The translations under genes were made by a program, and so were the position numbers. The notes beneath the pieces were generated by a model. That model saw nothing but the letters and a program-made list of their open reading frames with translations. It was not told the origin of the DNA and did not search any database. Source: Bacteroidaceae bacterium (GTDB taxonomy: Bacteria > Bacteroidota > Bacteroidia > Bacteroidales > Bacteroidaceae). From it: 19,873 bases of DNA. The stretch is from contig JAGBYN010000067.1 of NCBI GenBank assembly GCA_017628775.1, forward strand, positions 1 through 19,873. The letters run 5' to 3'. Below are positions 7,739 to 17,063 of this stretch, piece by piece (the first letter of the stretch is position 1; every line of letters begins with the position of its first letter).

Positions 7739-10324
7739 TTATGATTTATTCTTTCTGTAAAGTTTAATAAAGAACAGCACAAGAGCTGCAAAAATTAAGA
7801 GGAAGGCACCGAACGCCACGGTTGTGGTAAATGTTTCTGTTGTGGGGCGGAACTCCATCTTGATTTCATGTTGTCCTGCTGGCACGCGCAGGGCACGTAG
7901 CACATAGTTGGCACGTCCCACTTCTGCAGGTTCGCCATCTATATAGGCGGTCCATCCTGGATAGTAGATTTCAGAGAACACCACTACCCCACCTTGTGCA
8001 CTGTTCACTTTATAATGAACTTCATTAGCGGTTTGAGCCGTCATTTCGATAGTACCATCGCCCAAGACATCGCAACTGAGGGCTGATTTAAAGATTTTGT
8101 CGGCCACGGCTGCCATCTTGGTGTTGAGTCCGTAAAGACCTGCAATTTCAGCGTCGGCATTATCCACGAAGTTCAACTGCTTCACAAACCACGCATTGCC
8201 ATTGTTTGCTGGATTTTGAACAGCGATCGCCTGTTGTTTTTGTCCAAATATAAAATACTTGGTGTTCAACATATTCAGCACGGGAGCCACAGAGTCCATA
8301 TTCACCTGCGCCATATCTGCACCTGCTTTTTGGAAGGCTGCCGTAAAGGCTGAGAGTTCGCGCGACAGATGGCGATCAATCAAATCTTGATAGCGATGAA
8401 GCTTCGCGGCATTGTAGCCACCAATACTGTTGTGGTAGTAGCTCGTTTCGTTGGTGGTTTCATTAAAGGGATTTCCTGCACCTAAGTTTGCCACGCGATA
8501 GCTAAGCGCAGTGTCGCGCAAAATTTCCTGGTCGGCAGGTGTCATGGCAAAGCCATTCATCTGCGCAGTTGGTGTGGTAAACGACTCTTCGTTTAAGTAA
8601 CGTTTATTAATGTTCCACATATCTCCCAGCGACGCAACCGTCAATACCACAACCACGCTCCATGCTGGTATAGATTTGCGCACATAAACGAGCAAAGCGA
8701 TAATCGCCACACCAATCAATAATGCTGAGCGCCATGCACTGCTTGAAAGAATGTCATGGTGCATATCAACTACAGCTTCTTTAAAGCGCATGGTGAAATC
8801 AGCAGGAACACCACCATTAAGCAGAGCAGCAAAAGTACGACTATCGTTGGCAGAAAGGCAATCACCAGCAAGGGCAGGGAACAAGCCTATAGCCAAACAA
8901 ACACCTGCAGTGAGTGTTGTTGCCACGGCAAAACTGATGCGTCCACGCTTCGTACCCAGGAGTTGCTCAGGACTTCCAAGCACCTTCGCCAGGGCCATCA
9001 TCGCCAATAAAGGCATGGTGAACTCAGCGATAACCAAGGCAGAACTTACCGTACGGAACTTATTGTACATGGGGAAGTAATCGATAAAGAAATCCGTAGC
9101 GGGCATAAAATTCTTACCCCATGCAAAGAGGAATGAAAGGGCTGTTGCAAGAACAAGCGCCCATTTCAACGGACCGCCCACAAAGCAAGCACCGAGTACA
9201 AACAAGAAGCACACAATAGCCCCCACATAAACGGGACCTACGGTAAAGGGCTGATCGCCCCAATATTCAATAATACCTGGAGGATAAGCCTGTCCTTGCG
9301 TCATTTGCTGGAACTGATAGGCTGATATTCGGAACTGTTCAAAACCATCCAACGACTCAACATCCTGACGTTCAAGGATACTCTTTGAACCACCACCCTT
9401 AAAATCAGGAATCATAAGGGTCATGGTTTCATCAATGCCATAACTCCACTGCGTGATGTAATCGCGATCCAATCCTTCAGTGGGCGCATGCTGTTGCGAT
9501 GGTAAGGGTGTCAGTTCCGCCTTGCCACGCAACGAGAGTTTTGAATAAGAATAGGTGTGATACAAGTTTGGCAGATTGGCACAAAGTCCAACAATACCAG
9601 CAAAAACAATAACACCCGTTGCTTTGGCCCAGCGCTTTAAGGTTAAAGCCTGTTGAGATCCAAGGAAAGATTGGGGAGCCCGTAAGGCTGAAACGCCAAA
9701 GCCAAGCACCACAAGCGCCATAAGGAAACCAAAGTAATACGTCATTTGCACGTGGTTGCTGTAGATCTGCAACGCTGTAAACGATGCCGTCACAACACCC
9801 CCTAAAAGCAATTTACCCCGATAGCACAGCAGCAAACCTGCAATTGTGGGTGGAATAAATGCAAGCGTCAACACCTTCCAAATATGCCCCGCAGCGATAA
9901 TGATGAAGAAGTAGGACGAAAATGCCCAAACCACAGCACCAAGGAACGAGAGCAAAGGCGAAAAACGCATGGTGCGCATTAAGATGTAAAAGCCCAATAA
10001 ATAGAGGAACACATAGTTCAACGCCCCTGTAGTGCCTAAACTATAAAGTTTCTTGGCGCCCGAAAGAATAACATCGGAACCATACGTTGGCGCAATCTGA
10101 TAGGTGGGCATCCCAGAGAACAGAGTATTCGTCCAGCGCGTGCGCTCACCTGTTTGTTCTAAATGATCCATCAGTTCACGTCCTTGACCGATGGATGCCA
10201 CAGTGTCGTGTCCACCCAAAACCAAGCCTTCGCTTATAGGTTGGGAAAAATAGACGAAACTGAGCAATAAGAACACAATAACAACAAGCCCGTCGGGGGC
10301 TATTTTCTTCAATATCTTCACCAT
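7739..10324 (-). CDS. YfhO family multi-pass membrane protein
   Basis: A large polytopic membrane protein of 861 residues. It starts with one membrane segment (about 11-27), then a periplasmic loop with the conserved GGHD at 37-40, then many hydrophobic helices to about residue 580. A globular domain follows, ending in the family signature PGW-A-IDG with downstream VPAGQHEI (about 789-820), and a last membrane helix (about 835-856) with a basic tail. YfhO proteins resemble GT-C glycosyltransferases. Bacillus YfhO is linked to lipoteichoic acid glycosylation; in Bacteroidetes the substrate is unknown and the product is usually annotated only as YfhO family protein. It is first in the leftward block, ahead of leuS, and faces a divergent gene. 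Confidence 0.88.
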   Translation of the reverse strand: MVKILKKIAPDGLVVIVFLLLSFVYFSQPISEGLVLGGHDTVASIGQGRELMDHLEQTGERTRWTNTLFSGMPTYQIAPTYGSDVILSGAKKLYSLGTTGALNYVFLYLLGFYILMRTMRFSPLLSFLGAVVWAFSSYFFIIIAAGHIWKVLTLAFIPPTIAGLLLCYRGKLLLGGVVTASFTALQIYSNHVQMTYYFGFLMALVVLGFGVSALRAPQSFLGSQQALTLKRWAKATGVIVFAGIVGLCANLPNLYHTYSYSKLSLRGKAELTPLPSQQHAPTEGLDRDYITQWSYGIDETMTLMIPDFKGGGSKSILERQDVESLDGFEQFRISAYQFQQMTQGQAYPPGIIEYWGDQPFTVGPVYVGAIVCFLFVLGACFVGGPLKWALVLATALSFLFAWGKNFMPATDFFIDYFPMYNKFRTVSSALVIAEFTMPLLAMMALAKVLGSPEQLLGTKRGRISFAVATTLTAGVCLAIGLFPALAGDCLSANDSRTFAALLNGGVPADFTMRFKEAVVDMHHDILSSSAWRSALLIGVAIIALLVYVRKSIPAWSVVVVLTVASLGDMWNINKRYLNEESFTTPTAQMNGFAMTPADQEILRDTALSYRVANLGAGNPFNETTNETSYYHNSIGGYNAAKLHRYQDLIDRHLSRELSAFTAAFQKAGADMAQVNMDSVAPVLNMLNTKYFIFGQKQQAIAVQNPANNGNAWFVKQLNFVDNADAEIAGLYGLNTKMAAVADKIFKSALSCDVLGDGTIEMTAQTANEVHYKVNSAQGGVVVFSEIYYPGWTAYIDGEPAEVGRANYVLRALRVPAGQHEIKMEFRPTTETFTTTVAFGAFLLIFAALVLFFIKLYRKNKS

Positions 10325-10421
10325 TGTGTGATGGAATTATGATTTCAAAATAATGAGGAACGAAGTTACTCCGCTCATCGTAATGTAATATACAATGTAT
10401 TAAATAGTGTATAAATCGGGG

Positions 10422-10429
10422 CAAAGTTA
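10422..10429 (-). promoter_or_regulatory. Candidate -7 element for yfhO
   Basis: Minus-strand TAACTTTG matches the Bacteroidetes -7 consensus TAnnTTTG exactly. Upstream on the same strand, TTTG at 10447-10450 could serve as the -33 box, but the spacer is 17 bp rather than the usual 19-21. The start site would lie near 10415, giving a leader of about 90 nt to the yfhO ATG. Confidence 0.5.
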
Positions 10430-10504
10430 GTAAAATTCTATTTACACAAAGCGGCAAACGGAACATAATTTCGCCACAAAACAAAAAGTACCAATAATTT
10501 ATTC

Positions 10505-10512
10505 TACTTTTG
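10505..10512 (+). promoter_or_regulatory. Candidate -7 element for rightward block
   Basis: TACTTTTG matches TAnnTTTG exactly. No clear TTTG/TTG -33 box is present 19-21 bp upstream. The start site would be near 10519, giving a leader of about 190 nt before the methionine sulfoxide reductase gene. Confidence 0.45.
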
Positions 10513-10710
10513 CCTAAGTAACGCTTAAAAAACAACTTGCATTTCTATTCTTATGCGATAATTTCAGGGCAAAATCAGATTAACCCATACGCAGGTACGG
10601 CATGACAGCTACGCCCCAAGCAACGTCTTCTCCCTAACAGTGCAATTCCGCATCACACCCCTGAAGACTTTCTAAACCTGTTTCGCCCAACATCAAAACC
10701 TCATATCATC

Positions 10711-11187
10711 ATGTCATCACACCTCAGCATTCACTCAGGCAGCAAGGAAGAACGTTATGCTGCACTGCTCCCTCAACTCAAAGCAATTTTATCGGACGAA
10801 ACCGACGACATTGCCAATATGGCCAACACCGCCGCATGCCTGTGGGAGACCTTTCATTTTTGGTGGGTCGGTTTCTACCGCGTTGTGGGCAACGAATTGA
10901 TTTTAGGCCCCTTCCAAGGACCACTGGCTTGTACGCGCATTGCCAAAGGACGCGGCGTTTGCGGCACAGCATGGCAAGAAGCACGCACCATCGTTGTGCC
11001 CGACGTAGAACAATTCCCGGGTCACATCGCCTGCAGCAGTGCCTCACGCTCTGAGATCGTGGTGCCCATCATGAAAGATGGTCATGTCGTTGGCGTGCTC
11101 GACATTGATAGCGAACATCTAAACACCTTTGACGAAACCGACCAGTATTGGCTTGAACAAATCGTCCTTTTACTTGACATGAATTAA
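10711..11187 (+). CDS. msrC: Free methionine-(R)-sulfoxide reductase, GAF domain
   Basis: A 158-residue cytoplasmic single-GAF-domain enzyme that reduces free methionine-(R)-sulfoxide using thioredoxin-type electrons. The three family cysteines are all in place: C74 (PLACTRI), C84 (GRGVCGTAW) and C108 (GHIACSS). They correspond to the catalytic and resolving cysteines of E. coli fRMsr. The other conserved segments VPDVEQFPGHIAC, SEIVVP and GVLDIDSEH are present. The presence of all three cysteines argues for an active reductase rather than a sensory GAF domain. It opens the rightward block, followed after 171 bp by the DUF6242 lipoprotein gene. No terminator is visible after it. Confidence 0.93.
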   Translation: MSSHLSIHSGSKEERYAALLPQLKAILSDETDDIANMANTAACLWETFHFWWVGFYRVVGNELILGPFQGPLACTRIAKGRGVCGTAWQEARTIVVPDVEQFPGHIACSSASRSEIVVPIMKDGHVVGVLDIDSEHLNTFDETDQYWLEQIVLLLDMN

Positions 11188-11275
11188 ACGGAAGTCTGGA
11201 ACAAATTCGGGACAAACAAATACTTAAAATATGCTAAAAAACAAATTCTTTCTTCGGTATTGAAAAAAATGTGCG

Positions 11276-11283
11276 TATTTTTG
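11276..11283 (+). promoter_or_regulatory. Candidate -7 element before DUF6242 gene
   Basis: TATTTTTG matches TAnnTTTG. The surrounding sequence is A/T-rich, but no TTTG box sits at the preferred -33 distance. The predicted start near 11290 would leave a leader of about 70 nt, suggesting the lipoprotein and downstream envelope genes can be transcribed separately from msrC. Confidence 0.45.
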
Positions 11284-11358
11284 CAAATTGAAACATCGTA
11301 TACCTCCTAAAAAAGGGCGAAATACGCATCATTTTAACGACTAGACGAACTCAAATCA

Positions 11359-12705
11359 ATGAAAAAAATACTATTCGCATTATTGGCTTTAGCAACATCG
11401 GCTTCATGCTTCAACGCATGTAGCAGCGACGATATTGTAGAAACTGCCCCCGCAAGTTCTGCGTGCATCGTGTCAGGGGTAACCTTGGGTAAAATACCAT
11501 GCGTGGTGCGCGCCATCTCATCGGAAGGCACCGACAGCTTTTACGTTGCGAACATTTCCGGAGAATACTACCCCGTGACCATCGACCACTACAACGGTCG
11601 CATCTTCAACGTAGATTCACTGCCCTACGGCACCGATGTAGCGAAGGTCACTTTCTACCGTTTGTCAAGTTCTGGCGTTTTGGCCATCTCAACATTGGAG
11701 GACAGCAATGTGGATACCCTTTTTGTAGCCACTGACTCAACGGACTTCACACATCCCCGCAAGGTGACCGTTTTCGCATTGGACAATTTATCATCGCGTT
11801 CCTACATGATGGAAGTGCGCGTACATCAGGAATACGGCGACTCTTTCATCTGGCGCAAAGCATGCGAACCTGTTGAAGCCTTGCAGAACTTGAATGCCTC
11901 AGCAACTTTAACCACAACCGACTCTCTTTACGTTTTCGGAACACGTCAGGACGAACACGTTCTTTGTGCCACAGCCTTAAACAACCCAAGCGCTTGGACC
12001 ACAACAGCTTTGAACATGCCGCTCGCATCGGTTGTGACTTACAACGATAAATTCTATGCCGTAAGCCAAGAGCGCCTCGTCGTTTCAGAAGACGCGCGCA
12101 CCTGGGCAACCATAGCTACAGCCCCCGAGGGCGTTCACGCCGTTTTGGCGCAACCCAATGCTTTGACCATGGCTACCTCCACTGGTTTCTACACGTCGGC
12201 TGATGACACAACATGGACCAGCGAAATGGCTGATGAACCTGAATTCATGCCAACTTCAAACGTGGCAATGATGTTCAACTACGCCTCATACGACCCCAAC
12301 TTCATTGAGGTTTATGCTGTAGGCGAAACGTCCCTTAAAACCGTAGTGTGGAAGCACAACCTCGATCTTATGGCAGGCGACACTTACGCTTGGAACTACT
12401 ACCCCGAAAGTGCCAGCAACAAACAAAAGGCGCCTTACTTGGAAAACCGTCAACTCTACGCTTACGATGGCGCCATTTTAATGACTGGCAACAATAATGA
12501 AGGAACCCATGCGTTATACATGAGTCAGGATGGTGGTCGCACCTGGAACAATAAAATCATTCCTACATGCGATTCCATCAACAGCCGCACCATTAGCGCA
12601 GTAGACAAAAACCACTTCGTTTGGCTTATCAGCCAACAAGGCGAAGTGTATCGCGGACGCTACAACCGCTTAGGTTGGGTGCGCCAGGATGTTGTATTTC
12701 AATAA
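11359..12705 (+). CDS. DUF6242 lipoprotein with Asp-box propeller repeats
   Basis: A 448-residue predicted lipoprotein. The signal peptide ends CFNAC-SS, with C21 the likely lipidated cysteine; C17 is an alternative. The SSDD after it is acidic, as in lipoprotein export signals of Bacteroidetes, so surface exposure is possible. Residues about 35-170 match my recollection of DUF6242: SGVTLGKI, YYPVTIDHYNGRIFNVDSLP and VRVHQEYGDSF-W. The rest looks like a beta-propeller with Asp-box-like repeats: SEDARTW at 243-249, SADDTTW at 280-286 and SQDGGRTW at 389-396. No glycosidase catalytic set is evident, so sialidase activity should not be assumed. Function is unknown. It lies between msrC and the DUF6089 gene. 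Confidence 0.85.
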   Translation: MKKILFALLALATSASCFNACSSDDIVETAPASSACIVSGVTLGKIPCVVRAISSEGTDSFYVANISGEYYPVTIDHYNGRIFNVDSLPYGTDVAKVTFYRLSSSGVLAISTLEDSNVDTLFVATDSTDFTHPRKVTVFALDNLSSRSYMMEVRVHQEYGDSFIWRKACEPVEALQNLNASATLTTTDSLYVFGTRQDEHVLCATALNNPSAWTTTALNMPLASVVTYNDKFYAVSQERLVVSEDARTWATIATAPEGVHAVLAQPNALTMATSTGFYTSADDTTWTSEMADEPEFMPTSNVAMMFNYASYDPNFIEVYAVGETSLKTVVWKHNLDLMAGDTYAWNYYPESASNKQKAPYLENRQLYAYDGAILMTGNNNEGTHALYMSQDGGRTWNNKIIPTCDSINSRTISAVDKNHFVWLISQQGEVYRGRYNRLGWVRQDVVFQ

Positions 12706-12852
12706 TCCCCTGCGTCGATTTTATGGTGTAAAGAAGAACGAGGAATTTCCTGTCTTAGCTATAAATCCGATTAATTCTCCTTGATATTAATAAATAAGGG
12801 GATGTACATCAACTATTGATAAAAAATCATCGTAAGCAATCTCTGTTTCAAC

Positions 12853-13554
12853 GTGCTACGCAAAACACTCATATTATTCATGATCGTCTTGAGCTTTGGA
12901 CCACGTGCCGCAGCGCAGGACGACGATGATGCATGGTATCGCTTGGAATTGGGCGGTGGATTAGGTTTGGGTTCCATGCTCGACGACACCAACGACAAGG
13001 CATTTGGCAACAATGGCTTTGCCGCATCGCTGATTGCACGATTTCCCTTAAACCCAAGAATGGCGATTAAAACGCAATTGGGCTTTTTAAATTCTAAAAA
13101 CGACGTTAGTAAAGTCACAAACTTCTACCCCGCACAACCAGGCATTGCTGGTCCTGAAGCATTGAAGTACAACTACTCAGGCAGTTTACTCGACCTTGCG
13201 GTCATGTATGAACTCCACTTCCTGCCCTACGGCTATCTGCCTTCATATCTGGGCTATTCGCGCATCGTGCCCTTCATACAAATGGGCCTCGGCACAAGTT
13301 ACAGCACCGTTTCTAAAGCCGCATGCGTATCTATCCCCTTGGGCGTGGGCATCAAATACAAATTGGCACGCCGATGGAACCTTGGCCTGGATTGGCGCAT
13401 AAACTTCACAACGAGCGATAAACTTGAAGGCTTAGAAGCCCCACATGGCATTACAACATCAGGATTTAAGAAGAAAGACCATTACAACATTTTGCAATTG
13501 TCCGTCACGTACGACCTGAGTCCTAAATGCCCCACGTGCAACCGTTATCGTTAA
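12853..13554 (+). CDS. DUF6089 family outer-membrane beta-barrel protein
   Basis: A 233-residue exported protein with a signal peptide (about residues 1-21, cleaved near RAAA-QD), an acidic DDDD run, then alternating beta strands typical of a small barrel (LELGGGLGLGS, VPFIQMGLGTSY, IPLGVGIKYKL, NLGLDWRINF, LQLSVTYDL). These segments match the DUF6089 family, which sits beside uppS and bamA in many Bacteroidetes. I use the GTG at 12853: an in-frame stop lies at 12820-12822 and there is no ATG before residue 10, whereas GTG yields a complete signal peptide with basic residues. Function is unknown; as an outer-membrane barrel it is a plausible client of the BamA encoded two genes downstream. 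It is 53 bp before uppS. Confidence 0.88.
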   Translation: MLRKTLILFMIVLSFGPRAAAQDDDDAWYRLELGGGLGLGSMLDDTNDKAFGNNGFAASLIARFPLNPRMAIKTQLGFLNSKNDVSKVTNFYPAQPGIAGPEALKYNYSGSLLDLAVMYELHFLPYGYLPSYLGYSRIVPFIQMGLGTSYSTVSKAACVSIPLGVGIKYKLARRWNLGLDWRINFTTSDKLEGLEAPHGITTSGFKKKDHYNILQLSVTYDLSPKCPTCNRYR

Positions 13555-13607
13555 CAAGGAGAGAAAATTACATCAACAACAAACATACATCAATCGATTA
13601 ATATCTT

Positions 13608-14321
13608 ATGGCAACAATTCCCCAACATATCGCAATCATCATGGATGGTAATGGACGATGGGCTAAAGCGCGCAACTTAAATCGTTCGTTTGGACATCAA
13701 CAAGGTGTGGAAACAGTTAAGGAAATTACAACGGCATGCACAAAGATGGGCGTTAAGTTTCTCACCCTGTACACCTTCTCCACAGAAAACTGGAACCGCC
13801 CCGAAGAAGAGGTTTCTGCTTTGATGTCGTTGGTGCTCTCAGCGATGGAGGACGAATTGTTCATGAAGAACAACGTAAGAATGCGCTTGATAGGCGACCT
13901 CACACGCGTCCCCGACCATGTTCGCGAAGGTATTCTCGGACTCCAGGAACGCACAGCAAAGAACACTGGCATGACGGTAATCATCGCTTTGAGCTACTCC
14001 TCACGTTGGGAAATTACCGACACCGTGCAACGCATCGCACAACAGGTGAAGGAAGGCGCACTCCAACCTGCCGACATCACAGAAGAAACCATCAGCAAGA
14101 ACCTGGCCACAAATTTCATGCCCGACCCCGACCTGCTGATCCGCACCGGAGGCGAGTGCCGACTCAGCAATTACTTGCTGTGGCAATGCGCTTACACTGA
14201 GTTTTACTTCTGCGACACATTCTGGCCTGACTTCCACGAAGAAGACTTGCAAAAAGCTCTCGATTATTTCAATCGTAAGGAACGCCGTTTCGGAAAAACA
14301 AGTGAGCAAGTCATCCAGTAG
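13608..14321 (+). CDS. uppS: Undecaprenyl diphosphate synthase (cis-prenyltransferase)
   Basis: This 237-residue cytoplasmic enzyme adds isopentenyl units to farnesyl diphosphate to make the C55 lipid carrier of peptidoglycan and polysaccharide synthesis. It has the catalytic aspartate D13 in [10 protein letters not shown], the region [21 protein letters not shown], and the diphosphate-binding [10 protein letters not shown] (R179, R185, S187) with E198 in the TEFYF segment. Length is normal. One variation: C184 stands where the E. coli enzyme has histidine (RTGGEHRIS); this position varies in the family. It is 19 bp before bamA, so the carrier enzyme and the outer-membrane assembly factor are likely co-transcribed. 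Confidence 0.97.
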   Translation: MATIPQHIAIIMDGNGRWAKARNLNRSFGHQQGVETVKEITTACTKMGVKFLTLYTFSTENWNRPEEEVSALMSLVLSAMEDELFMKNNVRMRLIGDLTRVPDHVREGILGLQERTAKNTGMTVIIALSYSSRWEITDTVQRIAQQVKEGALQPADITEETISKNLATNFMPDPDLLIRTGGECRLSNYLLWQCAYTEFYFCDTFWPDFHEEDLQKALDYFNRKERRFGKTSEQVIQ

Positions 14322-14340
14322 ATTGAAACATACATAAACT

Positions 14341-16968
14341 ATGAAGTTTTACAACAAATATTTTCTCACCTTGCTGTTGGCCACATGCTCCATGGTGCTT
14401 TGCGCACAGGAGAAGGTGACGGTCAAGCCCAACATCGTATATTCAGAAAACCACACCACATACACCTTAGGCGGTCTTGAAGTGTCGGGCGTTTCGGAAT
14501 ATGACGAAAACGTGTTGCGCAGCATTTCACAACTCTCTATCGGCCAAAGCATACAAGTGCCTGGCATGGAAGCGACCGAGGTGGTGAACCGATATTGGAA
14601 ACAAGGGCTCTTTGCGAATGTACGCATGGAAGCTGATAGTATTGTGGGCAATAAGATTTACCTGCATATCCACCTCACACCCCACCCCAGAGTGTCGAGC
14701 ATTTCCTATTCGGGCATCAAGAAATCAGAACGCGAAGACCTGGAAGAACGCCTTGGCCTTCTTGTGGGCTTACAAATCACGCCCAACATGACCGACGATG
14801 CCAAGCGCATCATCAAGCGCTACTTCGACGAACGTGGTTTTAAAAACGCTGAGGTTCAAATCACACAACGCGAGGACGTCACTGGCACCAATAAGGTTCT
14901 GGTTAATATTGACATCAACAAGCAAAACCGTATCAAGGTCAACAAAATCTTCATTAGCGGTGTTGACCCCAAACATGAGGGCAAGCTTAAACGCGCCATG
15001 AAAAAGACACGCGAAAAATCATGGCGTAACATCTTTAAATCAAAGAAGTTCCTGCCCGAGAAGTATGAAGAGGACAAGGGTTTTGTGATTGACAAACTCA
15101 ACTCATGGGGTTACCGCGATGCGCTCTTACTCTCCGACAGTATTGAGCAGATTGATGATTCACACGTCAACGTGCACCTGAACCTCTACGAAGGCAATAA
15201 ATACTACTTGCGCAATGTTCATTGGGTGGGCAACACCGTTTACGACGCCGCAACGCTTCAAAGCAAGCTCAAAATGGAAAAGGGCGATGTTTACAACCAA
15301 GAACAATTACAAAATCGCCTTCAGGTGGATGAGGACGCTATTGGCAACCTTTACTACGACAATGGCTATGTATTCTCGGGCATCGAACCCGTAGAAATTA
15401 ATATCGTGGGCGACTCTATTGACCTTGAAATGCGCGTCACTGAAGGGCAGCAAGCCACATTCAACCGAATCAACATCACCGGTAACGACCGCGTATATGA
15501 AAATGTGATTCGTCGTGAATTGCGCACTAAGCCCGGCGACCTTTTCTCAATGGATGCCATTAAACGTTCATTGCGCGAACTGTCGGCCATGAATCAGTTC
15601 GACTCAGAACTCCTGCAGCAGGAATTGTTTAAGAACATCGACACGGATGCCGCATCTGGAACAGTAGATATCACATGGCCACTCGTCACAAAGGGTGGCG
15701 ACCAAATTGAACTTTCCGGAGGTTGGGGACAAACGGGTATCGTGGGACGCATCGGATTGACGTTCACAAACTTCTCCATCCAAAACCTTTTTGGCAAGGG
15801 CTATAAGCGAGGCGGATTCTTCCCACAAGGCGACGGACAGACCTTGCAATTAAGTGGACAAACTAATGGTACGTACTACCAAAGCTATTCACTCTCGTTC
15901 ATCGACCCTTGGTTTGGCGGTAAACGCCCCAACCAATTCTCTTTCTCGGTGTTCTACTCTAAGCAGAGCGACGTCAACTCTAACTACTACAGTTCGAACT
16001 ATTACAACAATTACTACAACTATTTGTATGGTTATGGCTCGAACAGCAGTTACTACAATTACTCGAACTATTACGACCCCGACAAATACGTGAAGATGTT
16101 TGGCGCGTCAATTGGATTCGGTAAACGTTTACGTTGGCCCGACGACTACTTCACCTTTATGGCTGAATTGTCGTACACACGCTACATGCTGAAGTCATGG
16201 CAGTACTTCTTGATTTCCGACGGTAATTGTAACAACATCAACATGACGTTCACGCTGAACCGTACGTCAACCGACAATACGTTCTTCCCCCGTCAAGGCT
16301 CGGAATTCTTGCTCAGCGCGACCTTCACACCACCCTACTCACTTTGGGAAAAGAAGGATTACAAGAACCTTGCAACAAACTATCAAAGCAGCACCTACCA
16401 GAGAGAGGCACAAGAGAAATACCGCTGGATTGAATATCACAAGTGGAAACTTAAGTTCCGTTCATTCACAGCGCTCTCATCCAAGATGAAGTGCCCCGTC
16501 ATCATGACTCGCTTTGAAATGGGTATTCTTGGCGCCTACAACCGCCATTTGAAATCGCCCTTCGAAACCTATTACGTTGGGGGTGATGGCATGTCGGGTT
16601 ATTCAACGGGCTATGCCACAGAAACCATCGGACTCAGAGGTTACGACAACGGCTCGCTCGGTGGTGCCGATGGCAACAATGCCTACGCCTACAGCCGCAT
16701 GACCCTTGAGTTACGCTATCCTCTGATGCTTGAAACGTCCACATCAATCTTTGCATTGGCCTTCCTGGAAGGGGGTAATGCCTGGGCAGACGTAAATAAG
16801 TTCAATCCCTTTGACATGAAGCGTTCAGCCGGACTCGGTGTGCGTATCCTGTTGCCTATGGTTGGACTCATGGGTATTGATTGGGCCTACGGGTTCCAAA
16901 AGAACAATGCCTTGGGACAAAAGATCGGTGGCTCACAATTCCACTTCATCATCGGTCAGGAATTCTAA
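14341..16968 (+). CDS. bamA: BamA outer membrane protein assembly factor
   Basis: An 875-residue Omp85 protein that folds and inserts beta-barrel proteins into the outer membrane. After a signal peptide (1-22, ending LCAQ) come five predicted POTRA domains, roughly 40-112, 113-193, 196-283, 284-364 and 365-450, then the barrel to the C-terminus. Barrel marks include GGWGQTG near 461, the loop-6 LRGY at 765-768 within TIGLRGYDNG, and a final phenylalanine. The third POTRA contains a basic stretch (KRAMKKTREKSWRNIFKSKK), common in Bacteroidetes homologues. Residues 546-578 form a Tyr/Asn/Ser-rich low-complexity stretch in a probable surface loop, which is unusual. It sits between uppS and the two ompH genes. 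Confidence 0.97.
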   Translation: MKFYNKYFLTLLLATCSMVLCAQEKVTVKPNIVYSENHTTYTLGGLEVSGVSEYDENVLRSISQLSIGQSIQVPGMEATEVVNRYWKQGLFANVRMEADSIVGNKIYLHIHLTPHPRVSSISYSGIKKSEREDLEERLGLLVGLQITPNMTDDAKRIIKRYFDERGFKNAEVQITQREDVTGTNKVLVNIDINKQNRIKVNKIFISGVDPKHEGKLKRAMKKTREKSWRNIFKSKKFLPEKYEEDKGFVIDKLNSWGYRDALLLSDSIEQIDDSHVNVHLNLYEGNKYYLRNVHWVGNTVYDAATLQSKLKMEKGDVYNQEQLQNRLQVDEDAIGNLYYDNGYVFSGIEPVEINIVGDSIDLEMRVTEGQQATFNRINITGNDRVYENVIRRELRTKPGDLFSMDAIKRSLRELSAMNQFDSELLQQELFKNIDTDAASGTVDITWPLVTKGGDQIELSGGWGQTGIVGRIGLTFTNFSIQNLFGKGYKRGGFFPQGDGQTLQLSGQTNGTYYQSYSLSFIDPWFGGKRPNQFSFSVFYSKQSDVNSNYYSSNYYNNYYNYLYGYGSNSSYYNYSNYYDPDKYVKMFGASIGFGKRLRWPDDYFTFMAELSYTRYMLKSWQYFLISDGNCNNINMTFTLNRTSTDNTFFPRQGSEFLLSATFTPPYSLWEKKDYKNLATNYQSSTYQREAQEKYRWIEYHKWKLKFRSFTALSSKMKCPVIMTRFEMGILGAYNRHLKSPFETYYVGGDGMSGYSTGYATETIGLRGYDNGSLGGADGNNAYAYSRMTLELRYPLMLETSTSIFALAFLEGGNAWADVNKFNPFDMKRSAGLGVRILLPMVGLMGIDWAYGFQKNNALGQKIGGSQFHFIIGQEF

Positions 16969-17063
16969 AAAACATTTGATGAGCACCTCCCTGTGTGACA
17001 CGCTCAAGCTCACGTGTGCCCATCAAGCAACAATACCTTAACCTTTATCAAAACCACGAAAAC

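Larger units (their letters stand above)
10325..10710. other. 386-bp divergent intergenic region
   Basis: This separates the leftward yfhO block from the rightward block. No coding frame looks real; the minus-strand frame at 10176-10535 mostly overlaps yfhO in another frame. It holds the two divergent promoter candidates listed separately. The rightward candidate would leave a leader of about 190 nt before the fRMsr start codon. I see no riboswitch-like fold by eye and no repeat. Confidence 0.7.

Noticed and set aside
11359..12705. Sialidase call for the Asp-box protein
   Set aside because: Asp boxes are structural and occur in many propellers. The arginine triad and nucleophile set of sialidases are not apparent, and the N-terminus matches DUF6242.
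16995..17063. Upstream extension of the first ompH start
   Set aside because: It adds 23 polar residues before a textbook signal peptide; the ATG at 17064 is the sensible start.
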